Shown here: positions 32,626-42,405 of the stretch, piece after piece
How positions within the stretch are numbered: the stretch's first letter is position 1
How the letters are laid out: each line of letters opens with the position of its first letter
Assembly (NCBI GenBank): GCA_963828825.1
Contig: CAWHGF010000004.1
Location: 310,001 to 374,000 of the forward strand
DNA length: 64,000 nt
Direction: 5' to 3'
From: Bog-473 sp963828825
GTDB taxonomy: Bacteria; Actinomycetota; Acidimicrobiia; Acidimicrobiales; RAAP-2
Made by a program: the position numbers and the translations under genes
Notes under the pieces: generated by a model
Databases searched by the model: none
Seen by the model: only the letters and a program-made list of their open reading frames with translations
Told to the model about the DNA's origin: nothing

Positions 32626-34869
32626 CTACGTGGGAGTCTTGGCCTCTTCACCCTCTCCGACGCGGAGGTCCGTGTCGAGGCGCCGGCGGGCCCGCTCCCG
32701 CGCCAGCTCCTTCAGCGACTCCTGCGAGCTCACCCCGTGGCGGTTGGGCACACGGCGCCAACGCCGGTCCGAACCGAGCTGCCACGCGTTGGTCTCGTCG
32801 GCGAAGACGAGGTCCAGCACCTCGAAGAGCCGGGACTGCAGCTCGGGGTCGCGCACGGGGACGACGACCTCAATGCGGCGGTCCAGGTTGCGCCCCATGA
32901 GGTCGGCCGACCCGATGAAGATCTTCAGGGGCAGCCCGGGTCCGGCCGCCGGGTCGGCGGGGGCGCCACCGAAGCGGTAGATCCTCGAATGCTCGAGGAA
33001 GTTGCCCACAATGGAACGGACCCGGATGCGCTCGGAGAGCTCCGGGATGCCGGGCCGCAGCCGGCACAGGCCGCGCACGGCGAGGTCGATCTCGACCCCG
33101 GCCCCCGACGCCCGGTAGAGCGCGTCGATCATGCTCGCATCGGTGAGGCCGTTGAGCTTCATGACGATGCGCCCGGACGGCCCCGCCTCCGCCTGCTCCT
33201 CGATCATGGCGTGGATGCGCTTGCGCACCGTCACCGGCGACACGAGGATCTGGCGGTAGTCGGCGTGCCGCGAGAAGCCGGTCAGGTAGTTGAAGAGCTC
33301 GCCGACGTCGGCGCCGATGTCCGGGTCCGAGGTCAGCAGCCCGATGTCCTCGTAGATGCGCGCGGTCTTGGAGTTGTAGTTGCCGGTGCCCACGTGGCAG
33401 TAGGGGCGCACTCCCTCCTCCTCGCGGCGCAGCACCAGCGCAGTCTTGGAGTGCGTCTTGAGGCCGACGATGCCGTAGACGACGTGCACGCCCACCTCTT
33501 CGAGCGCGCGGGCCCATCCGATGTTGGCCTCCTCGTCGAAGCGCGCCTTGAGCTCGACGATGGCGGCGACCTGCTTGCCGTTCTCGGCGGCCCGGATGAG
33601 CGCGGCCACGATCGGGCTGTCGCCGCCGGTGCGGTAGAGCGTCTGCTTGATCCCCAGCACCGCCGGGTCCTCGGCGGCCTGCGCCACGAAGGCCTCGACG
33701 GAGGTGGCGAACGAGTCGTAGGGGTGGTGCACCAGGACGTCGCGCTCGCGCAGCATGGCGAAGAACTCCGACGGGTCGTGCGCCGCCATGGCCAGCCGCG
33801 GCGGCGTCATCGGCGTCCAGGTCTCGCCGTGGAGGTCGGGGCGGTCCAGGGCGAAGACCCCCCACAGTCCGCTCAGGTCGAGCGGCGCGCCGACGCGGAA
33901 GACGCCGTCGGCCCCCACCTCGAGCTCGGTGGCCAGCAGCTCCGCCAGGTCCTGGCCCATGTCGGCCTCGACCTCGAGCCGGAGCGCTTTTCCGAAGCGG
34001 CGGCGGCGCAGCTCCATCTCGATGGCGACCAGGAGGTCGTCCGCCTCGTCCTCCTCGAGGGCGAGGTCGGCGTTGCGGGTGACCCGGAAGGCGTGGTGAT
34101 GGCCGATCGTCATGCCCGGGAACAGCGAGTCCAGGTGGGCGGAGATGACCTGCTCGAGCGGCACGAAGCGCTCGCCGTCGGGCATGACCACGAAGCGCGG
34201 CAGGGCCGGCGGGACCTTGACCCGAGCGATGCGGCCCTCCCCCGACACCGGGTCCTGCACCTCGACCACCAGGTTGAGCGAGAGGTTCGAGATGTACGGG
34301 AAGGGGTGGCCGGGGTCGACGGCCAACGGCGTCAGCACGGGATAGATCTGGCGCTGGAAGACGTCGACGAGATGCTGGCGATCGTCGTCGTCGAGGGAGG
34401 ACCAGCTGGCGAAGCGGATGCCCGCCTCGGCCAGGCCCGGCACGAGCAGGTCCAAGAAGATGTGATCCTGGCGCCGGATGAGCTCCTCCACCCGGGCCCG
34501 GATCATCGTCAGCTGCTCGCCGGGGCGGAGCCCGTCGACCGAGCGGGTGCGCACGCCGGCGGCCACCTGGTCCTCCAGGGCGGCGACCCGTATCTGGTAG
34601 AACTCGTCGAGGAGCTCGGAAAAGATGGCGAGGAACTTGGCCCGCTCCAGCAGGGGGACCCCGTCGTCCTCGGCCAGGTCGAGCAGGCGGGAGCCGAAGT
34701 CGAGACGCGACTGCTCCCGGTTGGTGAAGCGCTGGAACCCGAACGCCTCGATCTGCTGGTAGGTCGGGGGGGTCGGGCGCACCACGTCCTCCCCGATGCG
34801 GGCCGACTCGCCAGTGACCTGGGGCTCGGGTTGCGCCTGGGGTTGGCGCTGAGGCTGGGTCTGGGTCAT
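32626..34869 (-). CDS. ppk1: Polyphosphate kinase 1
   Basis: Makes polyphosphate from ATP reversibly. The 747-residue protein has a Gln/Pro-rich start, the N-terminal PPK domain (NREQSRLDFGSRLL), and two phospholipase-D-like domains. The phosphorylated histidine is His473 in GLKTHSKTALV and the second essential histidine is His627 in NFLEHSRIYRF. CHVGTGNYNSKTA binds ATP. ATG at 34869; the ftsW gene diverges from here. Confidence 0.95.
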   Translation of the reverse strand: MTQTQPQRQPQAQPEPQVTGESARIGEDVVRPTPPTYQQIEAFGFQRFTNREQSRLDFGSRLLDLAEDDGVPLLERAKFLAIFSELLDEFYQIRVAALEDQVAAGVRTRSVDGLRPGEQLTMIRARVEELIRRQDHIFLDLLVPGLAEAGIRFASWSSLDDDDRQHLVDVFQRQIYPVLTPLAVDPGHPFPYISNLSLNLVVEVQDPVSGEGRIARVKVPPALPRFVVMPDGERFVPLEQVISAHLDSLFPGMTIGHHHAFRVTRNADLALEEDEADDLLVAIEMELRRRRFGKALRLEVEADMGQDLAELLATELEVGADGVFRVGAPLDLSGLWGVFALDRPDLHGETWTPMTPPRLAMAAHDPSEFFAMLRERDVLVHHPYDSFATSVEAFVAQAAEDPAVLGIKQTLYRTGGDSPIVAALIRAAENGKQVAAIVELKARFDEEANIGWARALEEVGVHVVYGIVGLKTHSKTALVLRREEEGVRPYCHVGTGNYNSKTARIYEDIGLLTSDPDIGADVGELFNYLTGFSRHADYRQILVSPVTVRKRIHAMIEEQAEAGPSGRIVMKLNGLTDASMIDALYRASGAGVEIDLAVRGLCRLRPGIPELSERIRVRSIVGNFLEHSRIYRFGGAPADPAAGPGLPLKIFIGSADLMGRNLDRRIEVVVPVRDPELQSRLFEVLDLVFADETNAWQLGSDRRWRRVPNRHGVSSQESLKELARERARRRLDTDLRVGEGEEAKTPT

Positions 34870-34932
34870 GAGAGATGGGACGGGGCCGTGCGTGCGAAGC
34901 GGGATGTCACCCTCGATCCTACCCCCCACCAC

Positions 34933-34938
34933 TACGAT
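34933..34938 (+). promoter_or_regulatory. Leaderless-type -10 box of ftsW
   Basis: TACGAT, 7 nt before GTG 34946, places the transcription start at or next to the start codon. Confidence 0.5.
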
Positions 34939-34945
34939 TCGCCCG

Positions 34946-36332
34946 GTGCCGTCTGCCGCCCGCCGCACACCTTTTCCGCGCTACGTCTTCGGCCCCAAGC
35001 CCAAGCGGCGGACCGAGCTGGGCCTGCTCCTCTTCGGTGCGCTGCTGATCGTCGCGCTCTACATCATCGCCGCGCTGGGCCAGAAGTCGAAGATCCCCGA
35101 CAACATCGGGGCCTTCCTCGGCATCGTGCTGGGCCTGGCGTTGCTCGCCCACATGGCGAACCGGTGGCTGGCGCCCAACGCCAATGCGGTGATCCTCCCG
35201 CTGGCCGTCCTGCTGAACGGGCTCGGCTACGTGGTCATCGCCCGCTGGGACCCGGGCCAGGCGAAGGGTCAGGCGGCCTGGGCCGGGCTGGGCGTGTTGC
35301 TCTACGTCCTCACCCTGCTCGTGGTCCGCTACTCGCGCGACCTGGAGCGCTACCGCTACCTGTTGTTGCTGGTGGCCGGCATCTTCCTCGTGGCGCCCTT
35401 GTTCTTCTCGCCGATCGGGGGCGCCCGTCTGTGGGTGCACGTCGGCAGCCTGGAGTTCCAGCCGATCGAGTTCTCCAAGATCCTCCTGTGCATTTTCTTC
35501 GCCTCGTACTTCGCGGAGAACAAGGAGCTGCTCACGATCCCCACCGCGCAGGTCGGCAACCGCCTCTACCTCGACCCCCGACCGCTCATCCCGATCCTGG
35601 TCGCCTGGGGTGCGGCCATGGCGATCATCGGCCTGGAGGACGACATCGGGTTCGCCGCCCTGCTCTTCGTCCTCTTCATCGGGCTGCTCTGGGTCGCCAC
35701 CGGACGCGTGGGCTACCTGGTGCTCGGACTGGTGCTCTTCGGCGTGGGCGCGTATATCGCGGCACGATACTTCGGCCAGGTCCACCTGCGCGTCACCGAG
35801 TGGCAGAATCCTTGGCCGACCGCGACCAACCAGAACGCCGGCGGCTACCAGCTCAGCCAGGGCTGGTACAGCATGGGGACCGGCGGGGTCGGCGGGACCG
35901 GACTCGGCTTCGACCACTGGGCCAAGGTGATCCCCGAGCTGACGAGCGACATGATCTTCGCCGCCATCGGGACCGAGATGGGCCTCGTCGGCTGTGCCGC
36001 CGTCGTCATGGCCTTCATCCTGTTGGTGGGCGCCGGCTTCCGGGTGGCCCAGACGGCGCGGTCGGACTTCTCGCGCCTGATGGCGACGGGGTTGACCCTC
36101 ATTCTGGGCTTCCAGGCCTTCTTCATCATGGCGGGGGTGGTGCGGCTGTTGCCCTTCACCGGTATCACCCTGCCCTTTGTCGCCTACGGGGGGTCGTCCC
36201 TGCTGGCCAACTACGTCCTCATCGCGCTCGATGCTGCGGATCTCCGACGAGGGCGCGGTGGCGCAGGCCGCCATGCAGGCGGCTGGCGCCGCCGCCGGGC
36301 CGGGTGAGCGACCGATGGTTCCGGCGGGCTGA
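34946..36332 (+). CDS. ftsW: FtsW/RodA/SpoVE-family glycosyltransferase, frame broken near the 3' end
   Basis: SEDS-family peptidoglycan polymerase with about ten helices. Marks include GGARLWVHVGSLEFQPIEFSK, the Glu/Asp segment of the long loop (LRVTEWQNPWP), and PFTGITLPFVAYGGSSLLANY. After LIAL the frame degrades; removing one base at about 36230 gives MLRISDEGAVAQAAMQAAG and a stop at 36332, as in other SEDS tails. Intact length is 461 residues. FtsW or a second RodA cannot be separated with certainty. GTG 34946 is chosen over upstream ATGs because of the -10 box. Confidence 0.85.
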
Positions 36333-36393
36333 GCCGGATCCTCCGGAACGACGCCGGCGCGCTCGGCGAGGCGAGTCGCCCCGAGGGGCGGGT

Positions 36394-37218
36394 TCAGTTC
36401 TCCAAGGGGAGCGCGCCACCCTCGGCGGACTCGCGCTCGGCCTTGGCGGGCACTCCGCGGACGAGCCCGATCATCATGACGGCGATGGCGGCGCCGGCGA
36501 GCGGCCCGACGATGTAGATCCACCAGCCCGTGAAGTCGAAGGACACGATGTCGGGGCCGAGCGTGCGGGCCGGGTTCATGGAGGCACCGCTGATCGGGCT
36601 GGCGAAGAGGCCGAGCAGCGCGACCGTGGCCCCGACGGCGAGCGCGGCGTTGTGCCCGATGCTGCGGTACCCGGTCGCCGTGTTGAGGATCACCGTGACG
36701 AGGATGGCCGTGAGGATGACCTCCATCACGAGCGATCGCCACTCCCCGCCCGGCTTGGCGATCGGGTAGTTGCCCCCCGAGGCCACGTGGCTGTACATCA
36801 GCTGCAGCACCAGCGCGGCACAGACGGCGCCGGCCAGCTGCACGACGATGTACGGGATGGCCCAGATCGCCCTGAAGACGCGGCGGGCGGTGAAGGCCAG
36901 CGTGACGGCCGGGTTGATGTGCAGGCCCGACAGCGGCCCCAGGGCGTAGATCATCGCCATGACCACGGCCCCCGGGGCGATCACCGCCGCCGACCGGCTG
37001 ATGGGGTTCCCTCCCGCGTAGTGGTTGATCACGCCCGATCCGGCCGCGACCGTCACCAGAATGAAGGTGCCGACGAACTCGACGATCAGCCGGATGCCGA
37101 GCGGCCGGTGCTGGAGCGTGTCCTCGCTGAAGCGGATCATGAAACGGTCGCCGAGCATCGAGTCCTTCTCGAGGTCGATCTCCCGTGTCGTGACCGGCAG
37201 GGGCACGTCCGGGGTCAT
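36394..37218 (-). CDS. Aquaporin/MIP-family channel
   Basis: A 274-residue channel with six helices and both NPA half-helices: HINPAVTLAF and SMNPARTLGP. The first 40 residues form a cytoplasmic extension. GGNYPIA and GWWIYIVGPLAG are typical of bacterial aquaporins; whether it passes only water or also glycerol cannot be told. Its ATG overlaps the stop of the ABM monooxygenase gene (ATGA). It ends tail to tail with ftsW, 61 nt apart, where a short CGCCCC/GGGGCG hairpin (36377-36390) may act as terminator. Confidence 0.92.
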   Translation of the reverse strand: MTPDVPLPVTTREIDLEKDSMLGDRFMIRFSEDTLQHRPLGIRLIVEFVGTFILVTVAAGSGVINHYAGGNPISRSAAVIAPGAVVMAMIYALGPLSGLHINPAVTLAFTARRVFRAIWAIPYIVVQLAGAVCAALVLQLMYSHVASGGNYPIAKPGGEWRSLVMEVILTAILVTVILNTATGYRSIGHNAALAVGATVALLGLFASPISGASMNPARTLGPDIVSFDFTGWWIYIVGPLAGAAIAVMMIGLVRGVPAKAERESAEGGALPLEN

Positions 37219-37544
37219 GACGTGCCCCCCTCCGAGCCCCCCGCCACCTCGTAGGACCACAGCTCGGAGGACACCGAGACCGGACCGCCGTGGGGCGAGG
37301 GCCGGTCGGCGCCGGCGTGGCCGTGGGCGAAGGCGGGCGAGGAGACCCACTTCTGGAACGACTCCTCGTCACGCCAGCGGGTGACGACGAGCCACTGCAG
37401 GCGTTCGTCGGTGGGACGGAGGAGCTCGAAGCCCTCGAAGCCGTCCTGGTCGTCGACGGCGCCCGCCCGCGCCGCGAAGCGACGGGCCAGCTCGTCGCCG
37501 GAGTCCTCGGGCACGGTGATGGCGTTGATCTTGATCAGGGTCAT
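37215..37544 (-). CDS. ABM-domain (antibiotic biosynthesis monooxygenase-like) protein
   Basis: A 109-residue ferredoxin-like fold protein with KINAITVPEDSGDELARRF, then DGFEGFELLRP and WLVVTRWRDEESFQKWVSS, the ABM/HmoB pattern. Family members include haem-degrading IsdG/MhuD-type enzymes and quinone-forming monooxygenases. The His-containing C-terminal part (AFAHGHAGADRPSPHG) is variable. Co-translated with the aquaporin gene. Confidence 0.8.
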   Translation of the reverse strand: MTLIKINAITVPEDSGDELARRFAARAGAVDDQDGFEGFELLRPTDERLQWLVVTRWRDEESFQKWVSSPAFAHGHAGADRPSPHGGPVSVSSELWSYEVAGGSEGGTS

Positions 37545-37549
37545 GACCC

Positions 37550-37563
37550 GATCTGATCAGATC
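37550..37563. promoter_or_regulatory. 14-bp palindrome before the ABM/aquaporin operon
   Basis: GATCTGATCAGATC is a perfect palindrome, extended imperfectly to CCCG on one side and CGGG on the other (37547-37567). It lies 6 nt upstream of the ABM start codon, so a repressor bound here would block transcription or translation start. It could equally end the transcript arriving from other genes. Confidence 0.4.
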
Positions 37564-37589
37564 CGGGTGGGCGCTGCCGAGCGGGGCGC

Positions 37590-38120
37590 CTACGGCTCGG
37601 TGGGCCGCAGGGGTGGCGTCGGGTCGGCCACGATCGGTGCGACGTCGCCCGCCCCCTCGAGCAGGCGCTCGTCGACGAGGATCGGCGCGGGGACCGGCAT
37701 GCGCAGCGCCAGCACGATGCCGTCGGAGGGCCGGCAATCGACCCGCTCGCGGCCGGCCGGGGTCATGAGGTCCAGCTCGGCCAACAGGTTCCCCTCGTCG
37801 CGCCCGGTGAGGCGGACGGCGATCACGTCGATGCGCGCCCGCTGCAGCACCTGCATCATGAGCTCGTGGGTCATGGGCCGGCGCGAGTCCATGCGGCGCA
37901 GGGCCTGGGCCATGGCGGTGCCCTCGGGGAGGCCGACCGGGAAGACGAGCACGCGCATCGGGGGCTCGGACTCCACCAGGGTGACCGCCGGGTAGGGCGA
38001 CGGCAGATCGAGGGAGACGTCCTCGACGACCATCACCCGGAAGGCCGGGGGCGGCGGAGCGGCCTCGGGCTCGGGCTCGGGCTCGGGCTCGACGGACACT
38101 TCGGGCTGCACGTCGGTCAT
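37590..38120 (-). CDS. Bifunctional nuclease (BFN/DUF151) domain protein
   Basis: A 176-residue protein. After a Glu/Pro repeat (residues 9-26) the DUF151 domain shows VFPVGLPEGTAMAQALRR, RPMTHELMMQVLQRA and CRPSDGIVLALRM. Relatives bind or cut nucleic acids, though the activity of most is unproven. ATG at 38120 overlaps the rodA stop (ATGA), so it is co-translated with rodA. Confidence 0.85.
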   Translation of the reverse strand: MTDVQPEVSVEPEPEPEPEAAPPPPAFRVMVVEDVSLDLPSPYPAVTLVESEPPMRVLVFPVGLPEGTAMAQALRRMDSRRPMTHELMMQVLQRARIDVIAVRLTGRDEGNLLAELDLMTPAGRERVDCRPSDGIVLALRMPVPAPILVDERLLEGAGDVAPIVADPTPPLRPTEP

Positions 38121-39268
38121 CGGAACCTCCGCCGGGCGCCCACGCTCAGCGCCAGGCCGACGGCGGCGAAGAACACCAGCACCGCCGTTCCGCCGTAGCT
38201 GACGAAGGGGAGGGGGATCCCGGTGATGGGCATGATCCCCATGGTCATGCCGGCATTCTGGAACACGCTGAAGGCGATGAAGGCGAAGAGGCCGCTGCAG
38301 ATCAAGCGCCCGAAGGTGTCCCGGGACCTGACGGCGGCGTGCAGCACCCGCCAGGCGATGAGGCCCAGGAGTGTCAGGACCCCCACCGAGCCCACGAAAC
38401 CCAGCTGCTCGGCCACCGCGGTGAAGATGAAGTCGGTCTGCTGCTCGGGGACGTAGCCGAGATTCGTCTCCACTCCGTGCCCGATGCCCGACCCCAGTAG
38501 ACCGCCCGAGCCGATCGCGTTCTTGGCCTGTTGGGTGTTGTAGATCGCCGACTGCACGTATGGGTTCGTGCTGTGCGAGTTGGGATTCAAGAACGTCGTC
38601 AGGCGGGCGATCTGGTAGTGGTGCAGCAGGCCAGCCTCCACCGCCACCAGCGCGAAGAGGGCGGTGCCCACCAGCAGCATCACCAGGATCCTGATCGGCA
38701 GGCCGGCCACCGCCAGCATGACCAGCAGGACGATCACCATGATCATCGCCGTCCCGAGGTCCGGCTGCAGCAGCACCAGGACGATCGGGATGCCGGCCAT
38801 GATCAGCAGCCGGAAGACGTCGCGCCACGCCAGGCCCTCTTCTTCGCGCCGCGCGCAGTACGACGCCACGGCCAGGATCAGCGCCAGCACGGCGAACTCG
38901 GACGGCTGCAGTTGCAGGGGCCCCAGGCTGAACCAGCGCGCCGCGCCCTGGGCGCTGCTCCCGATCGCGAAGACGCCCAGCAGGGCGAGCACGATCAGCC
39001 AGTAGAGAACGGTCGCCAGCTGTTCGAGCCGCCGGTAGTCGATCAGCGCCACCACCACCATGGTGATGACGCCCAGCACGACGAAGAGGCCCTGCTTCTT
39101 CAAGAAGGTCTTGGGGTCCTCGCCCTGGGCCAACAACGAGCCACGAGTGGCCGTGTAGACCATCACCACCCCGACGACCGACACCAGCAGGGTGGCGATG
39201 AGAAGGACGAGGTCGAACGGGGGCACGTTGCGGCGAGCGGCAACGTGTGTTCTGGCAAGAGTGGTCAT
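38117..39268 (-). CDS. rodA: Rod-shape/peptidoglycan polymerase RodA
   Basis: A 383-residue SEDS glycosyltransferase with ten helices: VVMVYTATRG at the start, GAARWFSLGPLQLQPSEFA, LLQPDLGTAM (catalytic Asp loop region), and PITGIPLPFVSYGGTAVL. It polymerises lipid II with a class B PBP. The usual mreC/mreD/pbp2 neighbours are absent. A TATTCT box lies about 17 nt upstream, in the 29-bp gap shared with mscS. Confidence 0.92.
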   Translation of the reverse strand: MTTLARTHVAARRNVPPFDLVLLIATLLVSVVGVVMVYTATRGSLLAQGEDPKTFLKKQGLFVVLGVITMVVVALIDYRRLEQLATVLYWLIVLALLGVFAIGSSAQGAARWFSLGPLQLQPSEFAVLALILAVASYCARREEEGLAWRDVFRLLIMAGIPIVLVLLQPDLGTAMIMVIVLLVMLAVAGLPIRILVMLLVGTALFALVAVEAGLLHHYQIARLTTFLNPNSHSTNPYVQSAIYNTQQAKNAIGSGGLLGSGIGHGVETNLGYVPEQQTDFIFTAVAEQLGFVGSVGVLTLLGLIAWRVLHAAVRSRDTFGRLICSGLFAFIAFSVFQNAGMTMGIMPITGIPLPFVSYGGTAVLVFFAAVGLALSVGARRRFR

Positions 39269-39297
39269 AACGCGGATTCGAGGAGAGAATACCGGCC

Positions 39298-40269
39298 GTG
39301 ACCGGATCCTCCCTGGCGCCGCTCCCTGCCCTGGTGGGCACCTTGGGCACGGCCACCAGCACCAATCAGGTCGACCAGGGCGGGGGCTGGCTCTACCACC
39401 TGCTGACCAAGCTCGGTGTCAGCCCGGACGCCGCGTCGACGGTCACCGACCTCATCGTCCGGCCCCTCAGCATCCTCATCGTCGTCGTCATCGGCCTCGT
39501 CGTGGCCCGTATGGGCTCCAGGGTGATCCGGCGCGTCCTCGAACGGGTGGCCAACCAGGCGGCGAACCGCTCCGCCTCGACGCGGGCGGGCGCCCGCGTC
39601 GCCACCATGTCGGGCGTCGTCGCCAACATCTGGCGCTTCTTCGTGTTCGTCGTGGTGGGCGCCATCGTGCTCGGCATGCTCGGCATCAATCTGACGCCGC
39701 TGCTCGCCAGCGCGACCATCATCGGCGCCACACTGGGATTCGGCGCGCAACAGATCGTGCGCGACTACTTCTCCGGCATCCTCATGACGATGGAGGACCA
39801 GTACAACGTGGGCGACTCCATCACGGTCGGCGGCGTGACCGGGGTGGTCGAGGACGTCACCATGCGCCTCACCCGCTTCCGCGGGGTCGACGGGACCATC
39901 TTCGTCATCCCCAACGGCGACATCCGACTCGTCGCCAACCTGTCGCGCGGGTGGGCCCGCGCCATCGTCGACCTCACCCTGCCCGGTGCCCGCGCCGCCG
40001 ATCTGGAGGCGGTGCGCGGCGTGATCGCCGCCGCGGCACACGAGGTGGCGACGAGTCCCGCCTTTGCCGCGCCCAGCACCGAACCGCCGACCGTGGTCGG
40101 GCTGCAGTGCGCCGATGCGACGACGATCACCCTGCGGGTGATGCTGCTGACCGTCCCGTCCCAGCGCGACGCACTGACGCGGGCGCTGCGCGAGGCGACG
40201 CTGGAGGCGCTGGCCAAGGCCGGGCTCTGGCCGGCCGAGGTCGAACCAAAGGCCCCGCCCGCGGCCTGA
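39298..40269 (+). CDS. MscS-family mechanosensitive channel
   Basis: A 323-residue channel. Helices at about 54-76 and 105-130 are followed by the pore-lining TM3 (LTPLLASATIIGATLGFGAQQIVRD), the beta domain (YNVGDSITVGGVTGVVEDVTMRLT) and a cytoplasmic C-terminal part. MscS channels release solutes on hypo-osmotic shock. GTG start at 39298 with GAGGAG rather far upstream (about 13 nt). Convergent with aroE. Confidence 0.9.
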   Translation: MTGSSLAPLPALVGTLGTATSTNQVDQGGGWLYHLLTKLGVSPDAASTVTDLIVRPLSILIVVVIGLVVARMGSRVIRRVLERVANQAANRSASTRAGARVATMSGVVANIWRFFVFVVVGAIVLGMLGINLTPLLASATIIGATLGFGAQQIVRDYFSGILMTMEDQYNVGDSITVGGVTGVVEDVTMRLTRFRGVDGTIFVIPNGDIRLVANLSRGWARAIVDLTLPGARAADLEAVRGVIAAAAHEVATSPAFAAPSTEPPTVVGLQCADATTITLRVMLLTVPSQRDALTRALREATLEALAKAGLWPAEVEPKAPPAA

Positions 40270-40275
40270 TCGGCT

Positions 40276-41144
40276 TCAGGCCCGGGGGGATCGGCGGCCT
40301 CCGCCGCCTGCCACATGGCCTCGACCGGAGCCTCCACACCGGTCCACAGGGCCAGCTGCGCCGCCGCCTGGTGCACGAGCATCCCGAGGCCGTCGAGGGC
40401 GCGGGCGCCCGCGGCCGCCGCGTCGACCAGCCACGGCGTCGGGCGCGGGGCGTAGACCAGGTCGGCGGCGACCTGGCCGGCGTGGAGCAACCGGGGCGAC
40501 ACCAGCCAGTCGTCGGCGTCGCCGCCCGGGGGCGGGGCGCCCGGAGGGCCCGCCATCCCGACCGGTGTGGCGTTGACCACCAGGTCGGCCACCCCGACGG
40601 CCTCGGCCAGCGCACCCCCGCCGGCGGGCACCACCGACCCGGCCGGACCGGCCAGGGCGGCGGCCGTGGCGGCCCGTTCGGGGGTCCGGTTGAGGACCGC
40701 GACCTCGCCGGCCCCGCGCTCGGCCAGGGCCAGCACTACGGCCCGGGCCGCTCCCCCGGCGCCGATCACCAGGCACCGCTTCCCCTCGGGGGCGAAGGCC
40801 GCGCCCCGGACCAGCGACGCCACGAAGCCCTCGCCGTCGGTGTTGGTGCCGAGGAGCACGCCGTCCCGGTTGACGACGCAGTTCACGGCGTCGAGCCGGT
40901 GTGCCACGTCGGTGCACTCGTCGACCAGGGCCGCCACGTCGACCTTGTGGGGCATGGTGACCGACAGCCCGCTGATGGCCGCCCGGCGCATCGCGTCGAG
41001 TGCGTCCGCCGCGTGGCCGGGCGCCACCTCGAAGGCCAGCGAGTGCCAGGTCGCACCCCGTCCGAGAGCGGCAAAGGCCGCGTTGTGCAGCAGAGGTGAC
41101 AGCGAGTGGGCGATCGGGCTGCCGATGACCCCGACGAGCCGCAT
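40276..41144 (-). CDS. aroE: Shikimate dehydrogenase, stop codon lost by a one-base deletion
   Basis: NADPH reduction of 3-dehydroshikimate. Motifs: VIGSPIAHSLSPLLHN, the catalytic Lys in SVTMPHKVD, NTDGEGF, the nucleotide loop VIGAGGAARAVV and NATPVGM. As read, the frame runs past residue 280 and on for 500 nt antisense to mscS, ending at 39765. Adding one G in the run of six at 40284-40289 yields DPPRA and a TGA at 40276, giving 289 residues, normal for AroE and 6 nt clear of the mscS stop. Start 41144 fits the family; GTG 41189 or 41231 are possible. Confidence 0.85.
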
Positions 41145-41217
41145 CCCGGGACCGGCGTCGGCCCGTGCGCCCTCCATCGTGATGGTCACGGCCGGAGCTG
41201 CCCCGGCCCCGGGGGGC

Positions 41218-42405
41218 TCAGGGGAGGCCACGGGACTTGGCCAGCTGCTCGTTGGCCAGCTGCTCGGCGTAGGTGTCGGAGAAGGCCATCACGCCGTTCT
41301 TCTGCACCAGGGTGAAATACAGCCAGGCGCCGGCCGGTGGGTGAACGGCGGCAGCGAGCGCGGTGCTCGACGGCATGCAGATGGGCGTCGGCGTCAGGCC
41401 GGCGTTGAGGTAGGTGTTGTAGGGGGACTGGATCTTCAGGTCCTGGGGGGTGACCGGCCCGCCGTCCTGACCGATCGCGTACAGCACGGTCGAGTCCATC
41501 TGCAGCGGCGTGCCCTGGGTCAGGCGGTTGTAGATGACCCGGGCCACCCGGGGCATGTTGAAGGTGTAGTAGCCCTCCTTCTCCACCACCGAGGCCGCCG
41601 TGATCACCTGGTAGGGGGTGAGCCCGAGCGCGGCGGCCGAAGCCGTGCTGAGGCCCGCTGCCTGTGCATCCTGGTCGAAGCGGTGCACCATGTCCGTCAC
41701 GATCGTGGTGTCGCTCTCACCGGGGAGGATGAGGTAGTCCCCGGTGCCGAGCATTCCCTCCAGGTTGTTCGAGCCCGGTGGCGAGAACATGGAGTGCACG
41801 GCGCCGCTGGCCGCGGTCTTCTCGAAGCCGCCCCCGACGTGACCGGGCAGGCTGTCCACCTCTTGGGCCACCTCGGAGAGCGTGAAGCCGGGGCGGACGT
41901 CGACCGGATAGATGTTCGGGCCGGCGGCCAGGATCGCCCGCACCTGTGAGAACGCCAGGTTCTGGTGCAGCGCGTAGCTCCCGGGGAGGACGCTCGGCGT
42001 GCCGTGGAAGACCTCCGAGATCTGGAAGGCCAGCGAGCTCCCGATCACGTGCTGCTGGTTCAGCGCGTCGACGATGGCATCCGTCGACTCACCCTCGTGC
42101 ACCGTGACCACCACCTGTGGTCCCGACGGGCCCAGCGCGTGGGCCTCCAGCTCGTACCAGAGCAGGAAGGCCAGGACGAGCACGAGGAGGCCACCGCCGA
42201 TGCCGGCGAGGATCCGGCGGCGGCGGCGCACCCGGGCCGAGCGGGCGGCGCGGCGACCGGCGCGGCTCTCGGGTCCGGCGCCGGCAGCTTCGTCGTTGGA
42301 TTGGGCGTCGGCGCCGGCATCGGCGTCGCCGCCGGCGTCGGGCTGGGGCCACGGCAGCTCCTCTTCGTCGTCGTCCCCGTCGAAGGGCCCGGTGGGCCCG
42401 CTCAT
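41218..42405 (-). CDS. mltG: Endolytic murein transglycosylase
   Basis: Cuts nascent glycan strands and ends their growth. The 395-residue protein has an acidic cytoplasmic start (residues 1-55), an Arg-rich stretch, one membrane helix (about 66-86), a LysM-like part and the YceG core with the catalytic Glu in NLEGMLGTGDY, ASVVEKE, LQMDSTVLYAIG and SPYNTYLNAGLTPTPI. In most family members the first motif reads EGYL(F)PDTY; here it is diverged but the Glu is kept. ATG 42405 overlaps the ruvX stop. Confidence 0.93.
   Translation of the reverse strand: MSGPTGPFDGDDDEEELPWPQPDAGGDADAGADAQSNDEAAGAGPESRAGRRAARSARVRRRRRILAGIGGGLLVLVLAFLLWYELEAHALGPSGPQVVVTVHEGESTDAIVDALNQQHVIGSSLAFQISEVFHGTPSVLPGSYALHQNLAFSQVRAILAAGPNIYPVDVRPGFTLSEVAQEVDSLPGHVGGGFEKTAASGAVHSMFSPPGSNNLEGMLGTGDYLILPGESDTTIVTDMVHRFDQDAQAAGLSTASAAALGLTPYQVITAASVVEKEGYYTFNMPRVARVIYNRLTQGTPLQMDSTVLYAIGQDGGPVTPQDLKIQSPYNTYLNAGLTPTPICMPSSTALAAAVHPPAGAWLYFTLVQKNGVMAFSDTYAEQLANEQLAKSRGLP

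Noticed and set aside
32464..37254. A 1596-codon plus-strand open frame
   Set aside because: It lies opposite ppk1 and crosses ftsW and aquaporin in a wrong frame; its product is Asp/Arg/His-rich low-complexity, as expected for an antisense shadow in high-GC DNA.
39765..40275. Extension of AroE by about 170 residues across mscS
   Set aside because: The extra part is a low-complexity antisense of mscS; one base in a G6 run restores a stop at 40276 and normal length.
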